From NCBI GenBank assembly GCA_051006515.1, contig JBPCTD010000004.1, positions 1 through 11,086 on the forward strand: a DNA stretch of 11,086 nt. The letters run 5' to 3'. The notes under the pieces are model-generated. The model ran no database searches. It saw only the letters and a list, made by a program, of their open reading frames with translations, and had not been told where the DNA came from. This DNA is from ZLKRG08 sp051006515 (GTDB lineage Bacteria; Actinomycetota; Actinomycetes; Nanopelagicales; Nanopelagicaceae). Positions within the stretch are counted from its first letter, which is position 1. The number at the start of each line of letters is the position of its first letter. Of this stretch, positions 1-5,837 are shown in pieces. Both the position numbers and the translations under genes were made by a program.

Positions 1-1047
1 TCCGCTATTTGAACCGCTATTTAAAGAGGTGCCGGTTGAACGAAGATCTTCGCAAGCTTCCACTACACGCTTTGCCATTCCGGCTTCTGCCGATTTGCCC
101 CAAGCACGTGGATCGTAAGTCTTCTTATTTCCAACTTCCCCATCAATCTTTAGCACGCCATCGTAATTTTTCATCATGTGATCAACTACTGGACGAGTAA
201 ATGCATATTGGGTATCAGTATCGATATTCATCTTTACCACGCCATAATCAAGCGCTTCGCGAATCTCTGAAAGCAATGAGCCAGATCCGCCATGGAAAAC
301 CAAATCCATTGGCTTTGAACCTGCTGCCATACCTAATTGCTTTGCCACAGCTTCCTGCAAAGTCTGCAGAATCTTTGGCTGAAGAACCACGTTTCCTGGC
401 TTGTAGACACCATGAACATTTCCAAATGTTGCTGCCACCATATAGCGACCGCGTTCGCCAGAACCTAAAGTTTTGATTGTGTGTAGCGCATCTTCAGGAG
501 TCGAATAAAGCTTGGCGTCATGCTTTGCCTCTATGCCATCTTCTTCGCCACCAACTACACCAATTTCGATTTCCAAAATTGTCTTTGCTGCGACGGATTT
601 ATCAATTAGCTCGTCAGCAATCTTCATGTTTTCATTCATATCAACAGCAGAACCATCCCACATATGTGAATTAAAAAGTGGCTTCTGTCCTGCCTTAATG
701 CGCTCTGCGCCAATTACAAGAAGTGGGCGCATAAAAGTGTCTAGCTTCTCTGCTGGGCAGTGATCGGTATGTAGCGCGATGTTTACGTTGTAATTCTTTG
801 CTGCTACGTGTGCAAACTCAGCAAGCGCAACTGCGCCATCAACCGCATTCTTTACAGTTGAGCCAGAGGCATATTCTGCGCCGCCCCAAGAAAATTGAAT
901 AATTCCATCTGATTCTGCTTCAGCAAATCCGCGAAGTGCTGCGATTAAAGTCTGTGAAGATGAAACATTGATTGCTGGATATGCGAATGCACCTTTCTTG
1001 GCACGATTCAACATTTCGGCATAAATTTCAGGGGTTGCAATTGGCAT
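1..1047 (-). CDS. fbaA: Class II fructose-bisphosphate aldolase (3' end cut by window edge)
   Basis: Zn-dependent aldolase that interconverts fructose-1,6-bisphosphate with dihydroxyacetone phosphate and glyceraldehyde-3-phosphate in cytosolic glycolysis and gluconeogenesis. The reverse strand is open for 349 codons from ATG at 1047 to position 1 with no stop. The product starts MPIATPEIYAEML, typical of the actinobacterial enzyme. Visible signatures are HTDHC (residues 93-97, with the catalytic Asp and a Zn-ligand His), EIEIGVVGGEEDG (159-171), FGNVHG (208-213, Zn His), FHGGSGS (251-257, Zn His and phosphate-binding loop) and NIDTDTQ (274-280). Actinobacterial homologues have about 340-350 residues, so only a few codons and the stop should be missing. 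The start is supported by AGGAG at 1053-1057, five bases upstream. The gene lies downstream of a small ORF and hairpin on the same strand and is divergent from acs. Confidence 0.95.
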   Translation of the reverse strand, partial: MPIATPEIYAEMLNRAKKGAFAYPAINVSSSQTLIAALRGFAEAESDGIIQFSWGGAEYASGSTVKNAVDGAVALAEFAHVAAKNYNVNIALHTDHCPAEKLDTFMRPLLVIGAERIKAGQKPLFNSHMWDGSAVDMNENMKIADELIDKSVAAKTILEIEIGVVGGEEDGIEAKHDAKLYSTPEDALHTIKTLGSGERGRYMVAATFGNVHGVYKPGNVVLQPKILQTLQEAVAKQLGMAAGSKPMDLVFHGGSGSLLSEIREALDYGVVKMNIDTDTQYAFTRPVVDHMMKNYDGVLKIDGEVGNKKTYDPRAWGKSAEAGMAKRVVEACEDLRSTGTSLNSGSNSG

Positions 1048-1052
1048 TTTCG

Positions 1053-1057
1053 CTCCT
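1053..1057 (-). promoter_or_regulatory. Ribosome binding site of fbaA
   Basis: Read on the minus strand this is AGGAG, followed by CGAAA and then ATG at 1047. It fixes the aldolase start. Most other starts in the window lack so clear a site. Confidence 0.8.
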
Positions 1058-1075
1058 GGTTATAAAAAATTCTTA

Positions 1076-1109
1076 GTAAACCGAGGGCGCGCCTTTGGGC
1101 CAGGCTTAC
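1076..1109 (-). other. Possible hairpin in the fbaA leader
   Basis: On the minus strand GTAAGCC (1103-1109) can pair with GGTTTAC (1076-1082) over seven positions in RNA, allowing one G-U pair. The 20-nt GC-rich loop includes the palindrome GGCGCGCC (1086-1093). It ends about 18 nt before the aldolase Shine-Dalgarno. If the fba transcript starts upstream of it, the structure would lie in the 5' UTR. I recognise no riboswitch family, and a role is only inferred. Confidence 0.3.
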
Positions 1110-1141
1110 GGCTAATCCAACCATTTTGCACGCGTAAATGA

Positions 1142-1181
1142 AAATCGCCGCTCCTGGCTGGCCCGCAGGATACGGCGATTT
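1142..1181 (-). terminator. Hairpin, probable intrinsic terminator after the small ORF
   Basis: AAATCGCCG (1142-1150) and CGGCGATTT (1173-1181) form a perfect 9-bp inverted repeat. Inside it, TCCTG (1152-1156) and CAGGA (1166-1170) add five more pairs around a 9-nt loop. On the minus strand the stem is followed by a modest U tract (TTTTCATTT). It begins about 30 nt after the stop of the 34-codon ORF and lies about 95 nt before fbaA. It would end the small transcript or attenuate read-through into fbaA. The plus-strand side has no comparable T run. Confidence 0.6.
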
Positions 1182-1211
1182 CGCTTTGTTGGTTGATGTT
1201 TTGCCCGCTTA

Positions 1212-1316
1212 TCAGCCTAAGCTCTTTAGCATCTTGGTTAGCAGTTGCAACAGGGCTTGGATATTTGACGGGGTATTAAGCATCTTAATTAATAATGTAA
1301 TTAGCGCAGCAAGCAT
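1212..1316 (-). CDS. Small leucine-rich cationic peptide, 34 aa, unknown function
   Basis: ATG at 1316, TGA at 1212-1214. The start is preceded by AAAGGAG (1322-1328) with a 5-nt spacer, one of the strongest ribosome binding sites in the window. The product begins MLAALITLLIKML and ends LLTKMLKSLG. Eleven of 34 residues are Leu; there are three Lys and no acidic residue, giving a net charge near +3. Two hydrophobic or amphipathic segments (about residues 2-13 and 19-33) flank a likely turn, NTPSN (14-18). Each contains an LLxKML motif (8-13 and 25-30). This looks like a membrane-associated small protein, toxin-like peptide or secreted amphipathic peptide. A leader peptide acting with the downstream hairpin is another option. 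I recognise no family. The evidence is the ribosome binding site, the composition and the following terminator-like hairpin. It could still be a chance ORF. Confidence 0.5.
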   Translation of the reverse strand: MLAALITLLIKMLNTPSNIQALLQLLTKMLKSLG

Positions 1317-1383
1317 TGGTACTCCTTTCTCCATATTTATTACTTACTTTTTCAGTAGAGCACGCATCTTGCGCCATTAAAAA

Positions 1384-1404
1384 GAAAATTTCTGATGAAA
1401 TTCT
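1384..1404. repeat. Small inverted repeat upstream of the acs promoter
   Basis: AATTTC (1387-1392) and GAAATT (1397-1402) are separated by TGAT. Pairing extends to about eight positions if two A's bulge (AGAA..TTCT). It sits directly upstream of the candidate acs -35 box, so it could be an operator. AT-rich repeats of this size also arise by chance. Confidence 0.25.
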
Positions 1405-1405
1405 G

Positions 1406-1434
1406 TTGCTGTGGATAAGCAGGACTAGTAACCT
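1406..1434 (+). promoter_or_regulatory. Candidate promoter of acs, giving a leaderless mRNA
   Basis: TTGCTG (1406-1411) and TAACCT (1429-1434) are separated by exactly 17 bp. A start of transcription 6-8 nt after the -10 box falls at about 1441-1443, essentially on the acs ATG. No Shine-Dalgarno precedes that ATG, which fits a leaderless transcript, a form common in actinobacteria. The -35 box is a weak match to consensus. Confidence 0.45.
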
Positions 1435-1442
1435 CACATCTC

Positions 1443-3395
1443 ATGGCACAGGATCAAGTTGAGAATCTATTAAGCGAAGAGCGCACTTTCGCGCCCAGCC
1501 CAGAATTTGCCGCACAAGCAAATGTAAAAGAGGCTGAATATCAGCTTGCCGAAAATGATCGCATCGCATTCTGGGAATCAAAAGCTGAATATCTTAAGTG
1601 GGATAAGCGCTGGCATTCTGTTTTAGATTGGCAAACGCCTTTTGCTAAATGGTTTGTCGATGGAAAATTAAATGCATCTGTTAATTGTTTAGATCGACAT
1701 GTCGAAGAAGGTCGCGGCGATCGCGTTGCATTCTATTTTGAAGGTGAACCTGGTGACACCAGAACCATCACTTATTCTGATTTATTGATAGATGTTAAGA
1801 AGTGTGCAAATGCGCTAACTGAACTTGGTATCAAAGCTGGTGATCGCGTTGCAATTTATATGCCGATGATTCCAGAAGCTGCAGTCGCGATGCTTGCTTG
1901 TGCCCGAGTCGGCGCTGCACACTCTGTGGTCTTTGGTGGATTTAGCGCCGATGCTTTGATTTCTAGAATTCAAGATGCCGATGCCAAGTTAGTTATTACA
2001 GCAGATGGTGGTTTTAGAAAAGGAAGCGCTTTTGCGCTAAAACCAGCGGTAGATGACGCGCTTCGCGGTGAACACAATGTGCAGAAAGTTTTAGTTGTTA
2101 AGCGCACTGGCCAAGAAGTGGCATGGAATGATCGCGATATTTGGTGGCATGAAATTGTTGATCGCCAAAGTTCTGAACATGTTGCAGAGAGCTTCGATTC
2201 CGAGCAAGTGCTATTCATTCTTTACACCAGCGGAACTACTGCAAAACCAAAGGGTATATTTCACACTACCGGCGGCTATTTAACTCAGGCTTCTTATACA
2301 CATCGCGCAGTGTTCGATTTAAAGCCAGAGAGCGATATTTATTGGTGCACTGCCGATGTCGGTTGGATTACTGGACATTCTTATGTGGTTTATGGGCCGC
2401 TAATTAATGGAGCGACCCAATTAATGTACGAAGGTACACCTGATACTCCGCATAAAGGTCGTATGTTCGAGCTAATTCAAAAATACAAAGTCACAATCCT
2501 TTACACCGCTCCTACTTTGATTCGTACTTGGATGAAGTGGGGCGATGAATTTCCAAATAAATATGATTTGAAATCTCTACGTTTGCTTGGATCCGTCGGC
2601 GAACCAATTAATCCTGAAGCTTGGATGTGGTACCGCGAAGTTATTGGTGGAAATAGATGTCCGATTGTTGATACTTGGTGGCAAACTGAAACTGGCGCCA
2701 TCATGATTTCGCCACTTCCTGGAGTAACTGCAACCAAACCTGGTTCTGCGATGCGACCACTTCCTGGAATTAGTGCAAAAGTTGTCGATGATTCCGCACA
2801 TGAAGTTGGCAAAGGACACGGTGGTTATTTAATTTTAGATAAACCTTGGCCTTCAATGTTGCGCGGTGTCTGGGGCGAACCAGAACGTTACAAAGAGACT
2901 TATTGGTCCAAATATGAAAACGTTTATTTTGCTGGCGATGGCGCAAAGATTGATACAGATGGGGCCTATTGGTTATTAGGCCGCGTAGATGACGTTATGA
3001 ATGTCTCTGGCCATCGCATCTCTACTACTGAAGTGGAATCTGCACTTGTTTCACATGAAGAAGTAGCCGAAGCCGCAGTCGTCGGCGCAAATGATGCGAC
3101 AACTGGTCAAGCAATTGTCGCATTCGTAATTCTGCGCGGCGGTATTGATCACACTAAAGGCGAAGCGTTAATTTCTGCGCTTAAAGCTCATGTGGTTAAA
3201 GAGATTGGTGCAATCGCAAGACCACGCCAGATTTTGGTAGTCAATGAACTGCCAAAGACACGTAGCGGAAAGATTATGCGTCGTTTGCTTCGCGATGTTG
3301 CAGAGAATCGCCAAGTTGGTGATTCAACTACTCTAGCTGATCCAAATGTTATGAATTTAATTAAAGAGGGCTTAAGTAGTACTACTGAAGATTAA
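1443..3395 (+). CDS. acsA: Acetyl-CoA synthetase (AMP-forming)
   Basis: Converts acetate, ATP and CoA to acetyl-CoA, AMP and PPi in the cytosol for acetate assimilation. The 650-residue length is normal for the family. Visible in order: N-terminal Acs region (MAQDQVENLLSEERTF); ATP-binding loop YTSGTTAKPKG (261-271) followed by HTTGGYL; DTWWQTETG (410-418); FAGDGA (496-501); hinge region GRVDDVMNVSGHR (513-525); and PKTRSGKIMRR (604-614), in which Lys610 is the conserved lysine that acetylation inactivates in other bacteria. The ATP loop has Ala267 where most homologues have Gly. The start matches the usual N-terminus, no Shine-Dalgarno is present, and a promoter-like pair sits just upstream. 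The 3' end overlaps the convergent tlpA-like gene by 14 bp, so no separate terminator fits between them. Crp-type control is plausible because a Crp gene is nearby, but no clear site is visible. Confidence 0.97.
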   Translation: MAQDQVENLLSEERTFAPSPEFAAQANVKEAEYQLAENDRIAFWESKAEYLKWDKRWHSVLDWQTPFAKWFVDGKLNASVNCLDRHVEEGRGDRVAFYFEGEPGDTRTITYSDLLIDVKKCANALTELGIKAGDRVAIYMPMIPEAAVAMLACARVGAAHSVVFGGFSADALISRIQDADAKLVITADGGFRKGSAFALKPAVDDALRGEHNVQKVLVVKRTGQEVAWNDRDIWWHEIVDRQSSEHVAESFDSEQVLFILYTSGTTAKPKGIFHTTGGYLTQASYTHRAVFDLKPESDIYWCTADVGWITGHSYVVYGPLINGATQLMYEGTPDTPHKGRMFELIQKYKVTILYTAPTLIRTWMKWGDEFPNKYDLKSLRLLGSVGEPINPEAWMWYREVIGGNRCPIVDTWWQTETGAIMISPLPGVTATKPGSAMRPLPGISAKVVDDSAHEVGKGHGGYLILDKPWPSMLRGVWGEPERYKETYWSKYENVYFAGDGAKIDTDGAYWLLGRVDDVMNVSGHRISTTEVESALVSHEEVAEAAVVGANDATTGQAIVAFVILRGGIDHTKGEALISALKAHVVKEIGAIARPRQILVVNELPKTRSGKIMRRLLRDVAENRQVGDSTTLADPNVMNLIKEGLSSTTED

Positions 3396-3909
3396 AATAT
3401 TTGTCGGCTAACTTTTCTAACTCTTGGTAGTCGGTAAATGCACCAATTTTCTTATGAATAATTTTGCCTTGCGCATCGATAAACCAAGTAACAGGAAGTC
3501 CCATACCCAATAGTTTTCTAGTTCTGCCATCTGGATCAAATAAACTTGGCCAAATTACGCCATGGTTTTCAATAAATGGTTTTGATGCTTCTTTGCTCGG
3601 TTCTTCGACATGTAAACCTACAACTTGAACTTGGTCGTTAAATTTGTCGTAAAACTCGCGTAGGTATGGCATCTCTTCTTGGCACGGTGCGCACCACGAT
3701 CCCCAAACATTTAAAATCATTGGTCCGCGAAGTGAATCAATATTGATGACGCTGCCATCACCTAAACAGAGAAGTTCAACTCCTGTGCCATTGACATGGC
3801 TAATGGTGTTGCATCCAACTACTTTGCCATCGGTATATTGTTTTGGTTGGCTATTGGCGCAACTCGTTAAAGCAAATGTTGCGACGATAAAACTAACGAA
3901 AATCTTCAT
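3382..3909 (-). CDS. TlpA/ResA-like lipoprotein thioredoxin
   Basis: A 175-residue thioredoxin-fold protein that probably acts outside the cytoplasmic membrane in disulfide reduction, for example in cytochrome maturation or redox repair. The N-terminus MKIFVSFIVATFALTSC has a short basic start, a hydrophobic stretch and a lipobox LTSC with Cys17 as the likely lipidated residue. The active site is WCAPC (Cys73, Cys76) in NVWGSWCAPCQEEMPYL. The cis-Pro is in GLPVTWFID (Pro139). A second pair, Cys33 and Cys48, lies before the thioredoxin core. The start overlaps the end of nth by 17 bp, so the two are probably co-transcribed. The nth-TlpA order is familiar from other actinobacteria, although there a separate NUDIX gene and others often follow. 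The exact partner is unknown; thioredoxin-family TlpA is secure, the physiological role is not. Confidence 0.9.
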   Translation of the reverse strand: MKIFVSFIVATFALTSCANSQPKQYTDGKVVGCNTISHVNGTGVELLCLGDGSVINIDSLRGPMILNVWGSWCAPCQEEMPYLREFYDKFNDQVQVVGLHVEEPSKEASKPFIENHGVIWPSLFDPDGRTRKLLGMGLPVTWFIDAQGKIIHKKIGAFTDYQELEKLADKYFNLQ

Positions 3910-4573
3910 CGCTTTTCACCAACTTCTTTGCTTTGATTGGATCTGTTTCACCAATGCCAAATGATGGACATAATTTCGCAAGTGGACAAGCACCACATGC
4001 CGGCTTACGTGAATGACAAATTCTTCGGCCATGCCAAATCATGCGCTGCGAAAGGTTAGTCCACTCTTTTTTCGGAATTAGCGCGCCAACTTCGTGTTCG
4101 ACTTTCACTGGATCCAGCGATTTAGTCCAGCCAAATCTGCGCGATAAACGACCAAAATGGGTATCTACTGTAATTCCTGGAATATCAAAAGCGTGCCCCA
4201 AAACTACATTTGCAGTTTTTCTACCAACTCCTGGAAGTTTTACCAACTCATCTTGAATGGGTGGCACTTTGCCTTTGAACTCTGCGTCCAAGATAGTTGC
4301 CAAACCTTTTATATGTTTAGCTTTAGTTCTAAAGAAGCCTGTTGGTCGAATCAATTCTTCAAGTTCGTGAATATTGGCATTGGCAAATGCATTTGCGTTT
4401 TTGTAGCGTTTGAAAAGTGCTGGGGTAACTTGATTAACTCTTTTATCAGTACATTGCGCAGATAGCACAGTGGCTACTAATAATTGCAATGGGTTCTTAA
4501 AATCTAATTCGCAGCGCACATTTGGATAAGTTTTCTTTAAGATTCGGTAGATCTCACTTGCGCTGCTAGACAT
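3893..4573 (-). CDS. nth: Endonuclease III (DNA glycosylase/AP lyase)
   Basis: Removes oxidised pyrimidines from DNA and cleaves the abasic site, in base excision repair. The 226-residue protein shows the helix-hairpin-helix LPGVGRKTAN (113-122) with catalytic Lys119, catalytic Asp137 in VDTH, and a C-terminal [4Fe-4S] motif C-X6-C-X2-C-X5-C at Cys186, 193, 196 and 202. These positions lie within one residue of those known in E. coli Nth. ATG at 4573 has no Shine-Dalgarno. A -10-like TACTTT (4580-4585) ends six bases before it, so the mRNA may be leaderless. It overlaps the downstream thioredoxin gene by 17 bp and is divergent from crp across 57 bp, an arrangement known in other actinobacteria. 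Confidence 0.97.
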   Translation of the reverse strand: MSSSASEIYRILKKTYPNVRCELDFKNPLQLLVATVLSAQCTDKRVNQVTPALFKRYKNANAFANANIHELEELIRPTGFFRTKAKHIKGLATILDAEFKGKVPPIQDELVKLPGVGRKTANVVLGHAFDIPGITVDTHFGRLSRRFGWTKSLDPVKVEHEVGALIPKKEWTNLSQRMIWHGRRICHSRKPACGACPLAKLCPSFGIGETDPIKAKKLVKSDEDFR

Positions 4574-4579
4574 ATGCGT

Positions 4580-4585
4580 AAAGTA
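4580..4585 (-). promoter_or_regulatory. Candidate -10 box of nth
   Basis: TACTTT on the minus strand, six bases before the nth ATG, with no convincing -35 at 16-18 bp. The spacing would give transcription starting at or near the start codon. Supported only by position and the TANNNT pattern. Confidence 0.35.
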
Positions 4586-4594
4586 TCCCTGATT

Positions 4595-4623
4595 TTTACC
4601 TTAAGCACCTGACCAGTTAAGAT
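4595..4623 (+). promoter_or_regulatory. Candidate promoter of crp, leaderless
   Basis: TTTACC (4595-4600) and TAAGAT (4618-4623) are spaced by 17 bp, each matching four of six consensus bases. The predicted transcription start is about 4630-4631, at the ATG of crp. The -10 box includes the first two bases of the ATG at 4622, which argues against translation from that upstream ATG. Confidence 0.5.
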
Positions 4624-4630
4624 GCGCATT

Positions 4631-5314
4631 ATGAGCATTGAAGATGATGTAGTTCGCAAAGCACCTCTATTTGCTGCTCTTGATGATGCCGCAGCTGCCT
4701 CTTTGCGCAGCGCGATGACACCAGTCAAGATCAACCGCGGTGGCATTCTTTTCGCTGAAGGCGATGAAGGCGATCAGGTTTATGTAGTTGTAGAAGGAAA
4801 ATTAAAGCTTGGCACCTCATCTGGCGATGGTCGCGAAAATTTATTATCAATCCTTGGCCCAGGAGAAATGTTCGGCGAACTTTCCTTATTTGATCCAGGA
4901 CCACGTACTTCAACTGCAACTGCAGTTACCGATGCGAAATTACTTTCACTTGGCCACGACAAATTAATCCCGTGGTTAAAGCAAAATCCGGATGTTGCGC
5001 TGCAACTATTAGGTCGTTTGGCTCAGCGTCTGCGCCGCACCAATGAAGCAGTTGGCGATCTAGTTTTCTCAGATGTTCCAGGTCGCGTTGCTAAAGCACT
5101 TCTTGATTTAGGTGAGCGTTTCGGTAAGAAAACCGATGAAGGTTTATACGTACATCATGATTTAACTCAAGAAGAGTTAGCTCAGTTAGTTGGCGCTTCG
5201 CGTGAAACTGTAAATAAAGCGCTAGCTGACTTTGCAGGTCGCGGTTGGCTAAAGCTTGATGGTCGAGCAGTTTTAATTACTGATCTTGATCGTTTAACCA
5301 GACGCAGTAAGTGA
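4631..5314 (+). CDS. crp: Crp/Fnr-family transcriptional regulator (GlxR/Crp type)
   Basis: A 227-residue cyclic-nucleotide-binding regulator closely resembling corynebacterial GlxR and mycobacterial Crp, global regulators of carbon and energy genes. Residues numbered from MSIEDDV: N-terminal beta-roll with VYVVVEGKLKLG; phosphate-binding cassette FGELSLFDPGPRTSTA (81-96) with Arg92; dimerisation helix region LGRLAQRLRRTNEAVGDLVF; FSDVPGRVAKALLDLGERFG; and HTH LTQEELAQLVGASRETVNKA (178-197) followed by the wing. The characteristic GRENLLSILGP and PGRVAK segments are both present. I prefer ATG 4631 to the in-frame ATG 4622 because the candidate -10 box overlaps the latter and homologues align from the later Met. 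It is divergent from nth and convergent with ridA. Whether it binds cAMP here is inferred from the cassette. Confidence 0.93.
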   Translation: MSIEDDVVRKAPLFAALDDAAAASLRSAMTPVKINRGGILFAEGDEGDQVYVVVEGKLKLGTSSGDGRENLLSILGPGEMFGELSLFDPGPRTSTATAVTDAKLLSLGHDKLIPWLKQNPDVALQLLGRLAQRLRRTNEAVGDLVFSDVPGRVAKALLDLGERFGKKTDEGLYVHHDLTQEELAQLVGASRETVNKALADFAGRGWLKLDGRAVLITDLDRLTRRSK

Positions 5315-5388
5315 TGTCCGAACTAGACGATTTCTAATTTTGTGCGGGGTTCCTCGTAAATAAATTACTTAGAAATTAGTCACTTACT
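5306..5388. terminator. Nested inverted repeats across the crp/ridA convergent ends
   Basis: AGTAAGTGA (5306-5314, ending on the crp stop) is the exact complement of TCACTTACT (5380-5388, within the last codons of ridA). Inside it TTTCTAA (5331-5337) pairs with TTAGAAA (5369-5375). The two stop codons and the 61-bp gap could fold into one long imperfect hairpin on either strand. This may be a bidirectional terminator, but the stems are AT-rich, separated by unpaired bases and lack a strong T tract, so the call is tentative. Confidence 0.4.
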
Positions 5389-5837
5389 TCCACTGTCAAT
5401 TCAACCTCTACCGGTGAATTTAATGGCAACTCTGCAACTCCGAGTGCACTTCGTGCAGCAACCCCGTTATCACCAAAGATATGCATAAATAATTCAGATG
5501 CACCGTTGGCAACTGCTGGATGTGAAGTAAAGCCCGCAGCGCCATTTACATAACAGACAACGCGAACAACTTTCACAATTGAATCTACAGGTGCCACTAA
5601 CTCCACTGCAGCTAGCGCATTTAGCGCACAGATCTCAGCTAAGTTCTTAGCATCGTCTATAGAAATATCTGCGCCAACTTTTCCAGTCTTTGCAATTTCG
5701 CCATTTACCATCGGTAATTGTCCGGCAGTGAAAACTAAATTGCCCGTCTTGACCGCAGGAACATATGCCGCAAGTGGTTTTGCTGCAACAGGAAGAGTCA
5801 AACCTTTTTCTGCAAGTTTTGCGCGTACATCTGTCAT
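5376..5837 (-). CDS. RidA/YjgF/UK114-family protein
   Basis: A 153-residue member of the RidA superfamily. RidA itself hydrolyses reactive enamine/imine intermediates made by PLP enzymes such as threonine dehydratase. This one resembles the actinobacterial YjgF-like subgroup, whose substrate is unsettled. Visible features are VFTAGQLPMVNGEI (35-48), CALNALAAVE (70-79), VVCYVN (93-98) and ARSALGVAELPLNSPVEVE (128-146). Arg129 aligns with the arginine that binds the carboxylate of the substrate in active RidA proteins. ATG 5837 overlaps the TGA of the DUF4177 gene (ATGA), and no good Shine-Dalgarno is present, so translation is probably coupled. It is the last gene of the lysC operon. RidA activity protecting amino-acid metabolism would fit that company, but this is inference. 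Confidence 0.92.
   Translation of the reverse strand: MTDVRAKLAEKGLTLPVAAKPLAAYVPAVKTGNLVFTAGQLPMVNGEIAKTGKVGADISIDDAKNLAEICALNALAAVELVAPVDSIVKVVRVVCYVNGAAGFTSHPAVANGASELFMHIFGDNGVAARSALGVAELPLNSPVEVELTVEVSD

Noticed and set aside
1138..1380. Plus-strand 80-codon ORF opposite the small peptide gene
   Set aside because: No ribosome binding site, it starts inside the terminator hairpin, and its composition shows no family pattern. The minus-strand 34-codon ORF has far better initiation signals.
1406..1420. Replication origin suggested by the DnaA box
   Set aside because: Only one box, with no AT-rich unwinding region and no neighbouring dnaA, dnaN or gidA genes.
1410..1438. TGTGG and TCACA half-sites upstream of acsA as a Crp operator
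   Set aside because: The halves are 19 bp apart, while Crp/GlxR sites need 6 bp between TGTGA and TCACA.
4622..4630. ATG 4622 as crp start
   Set aside because: It overlaps the candidate -10 box TAAGAT and would need a transcript starting upstream. Homologues align better from ATG 4631.
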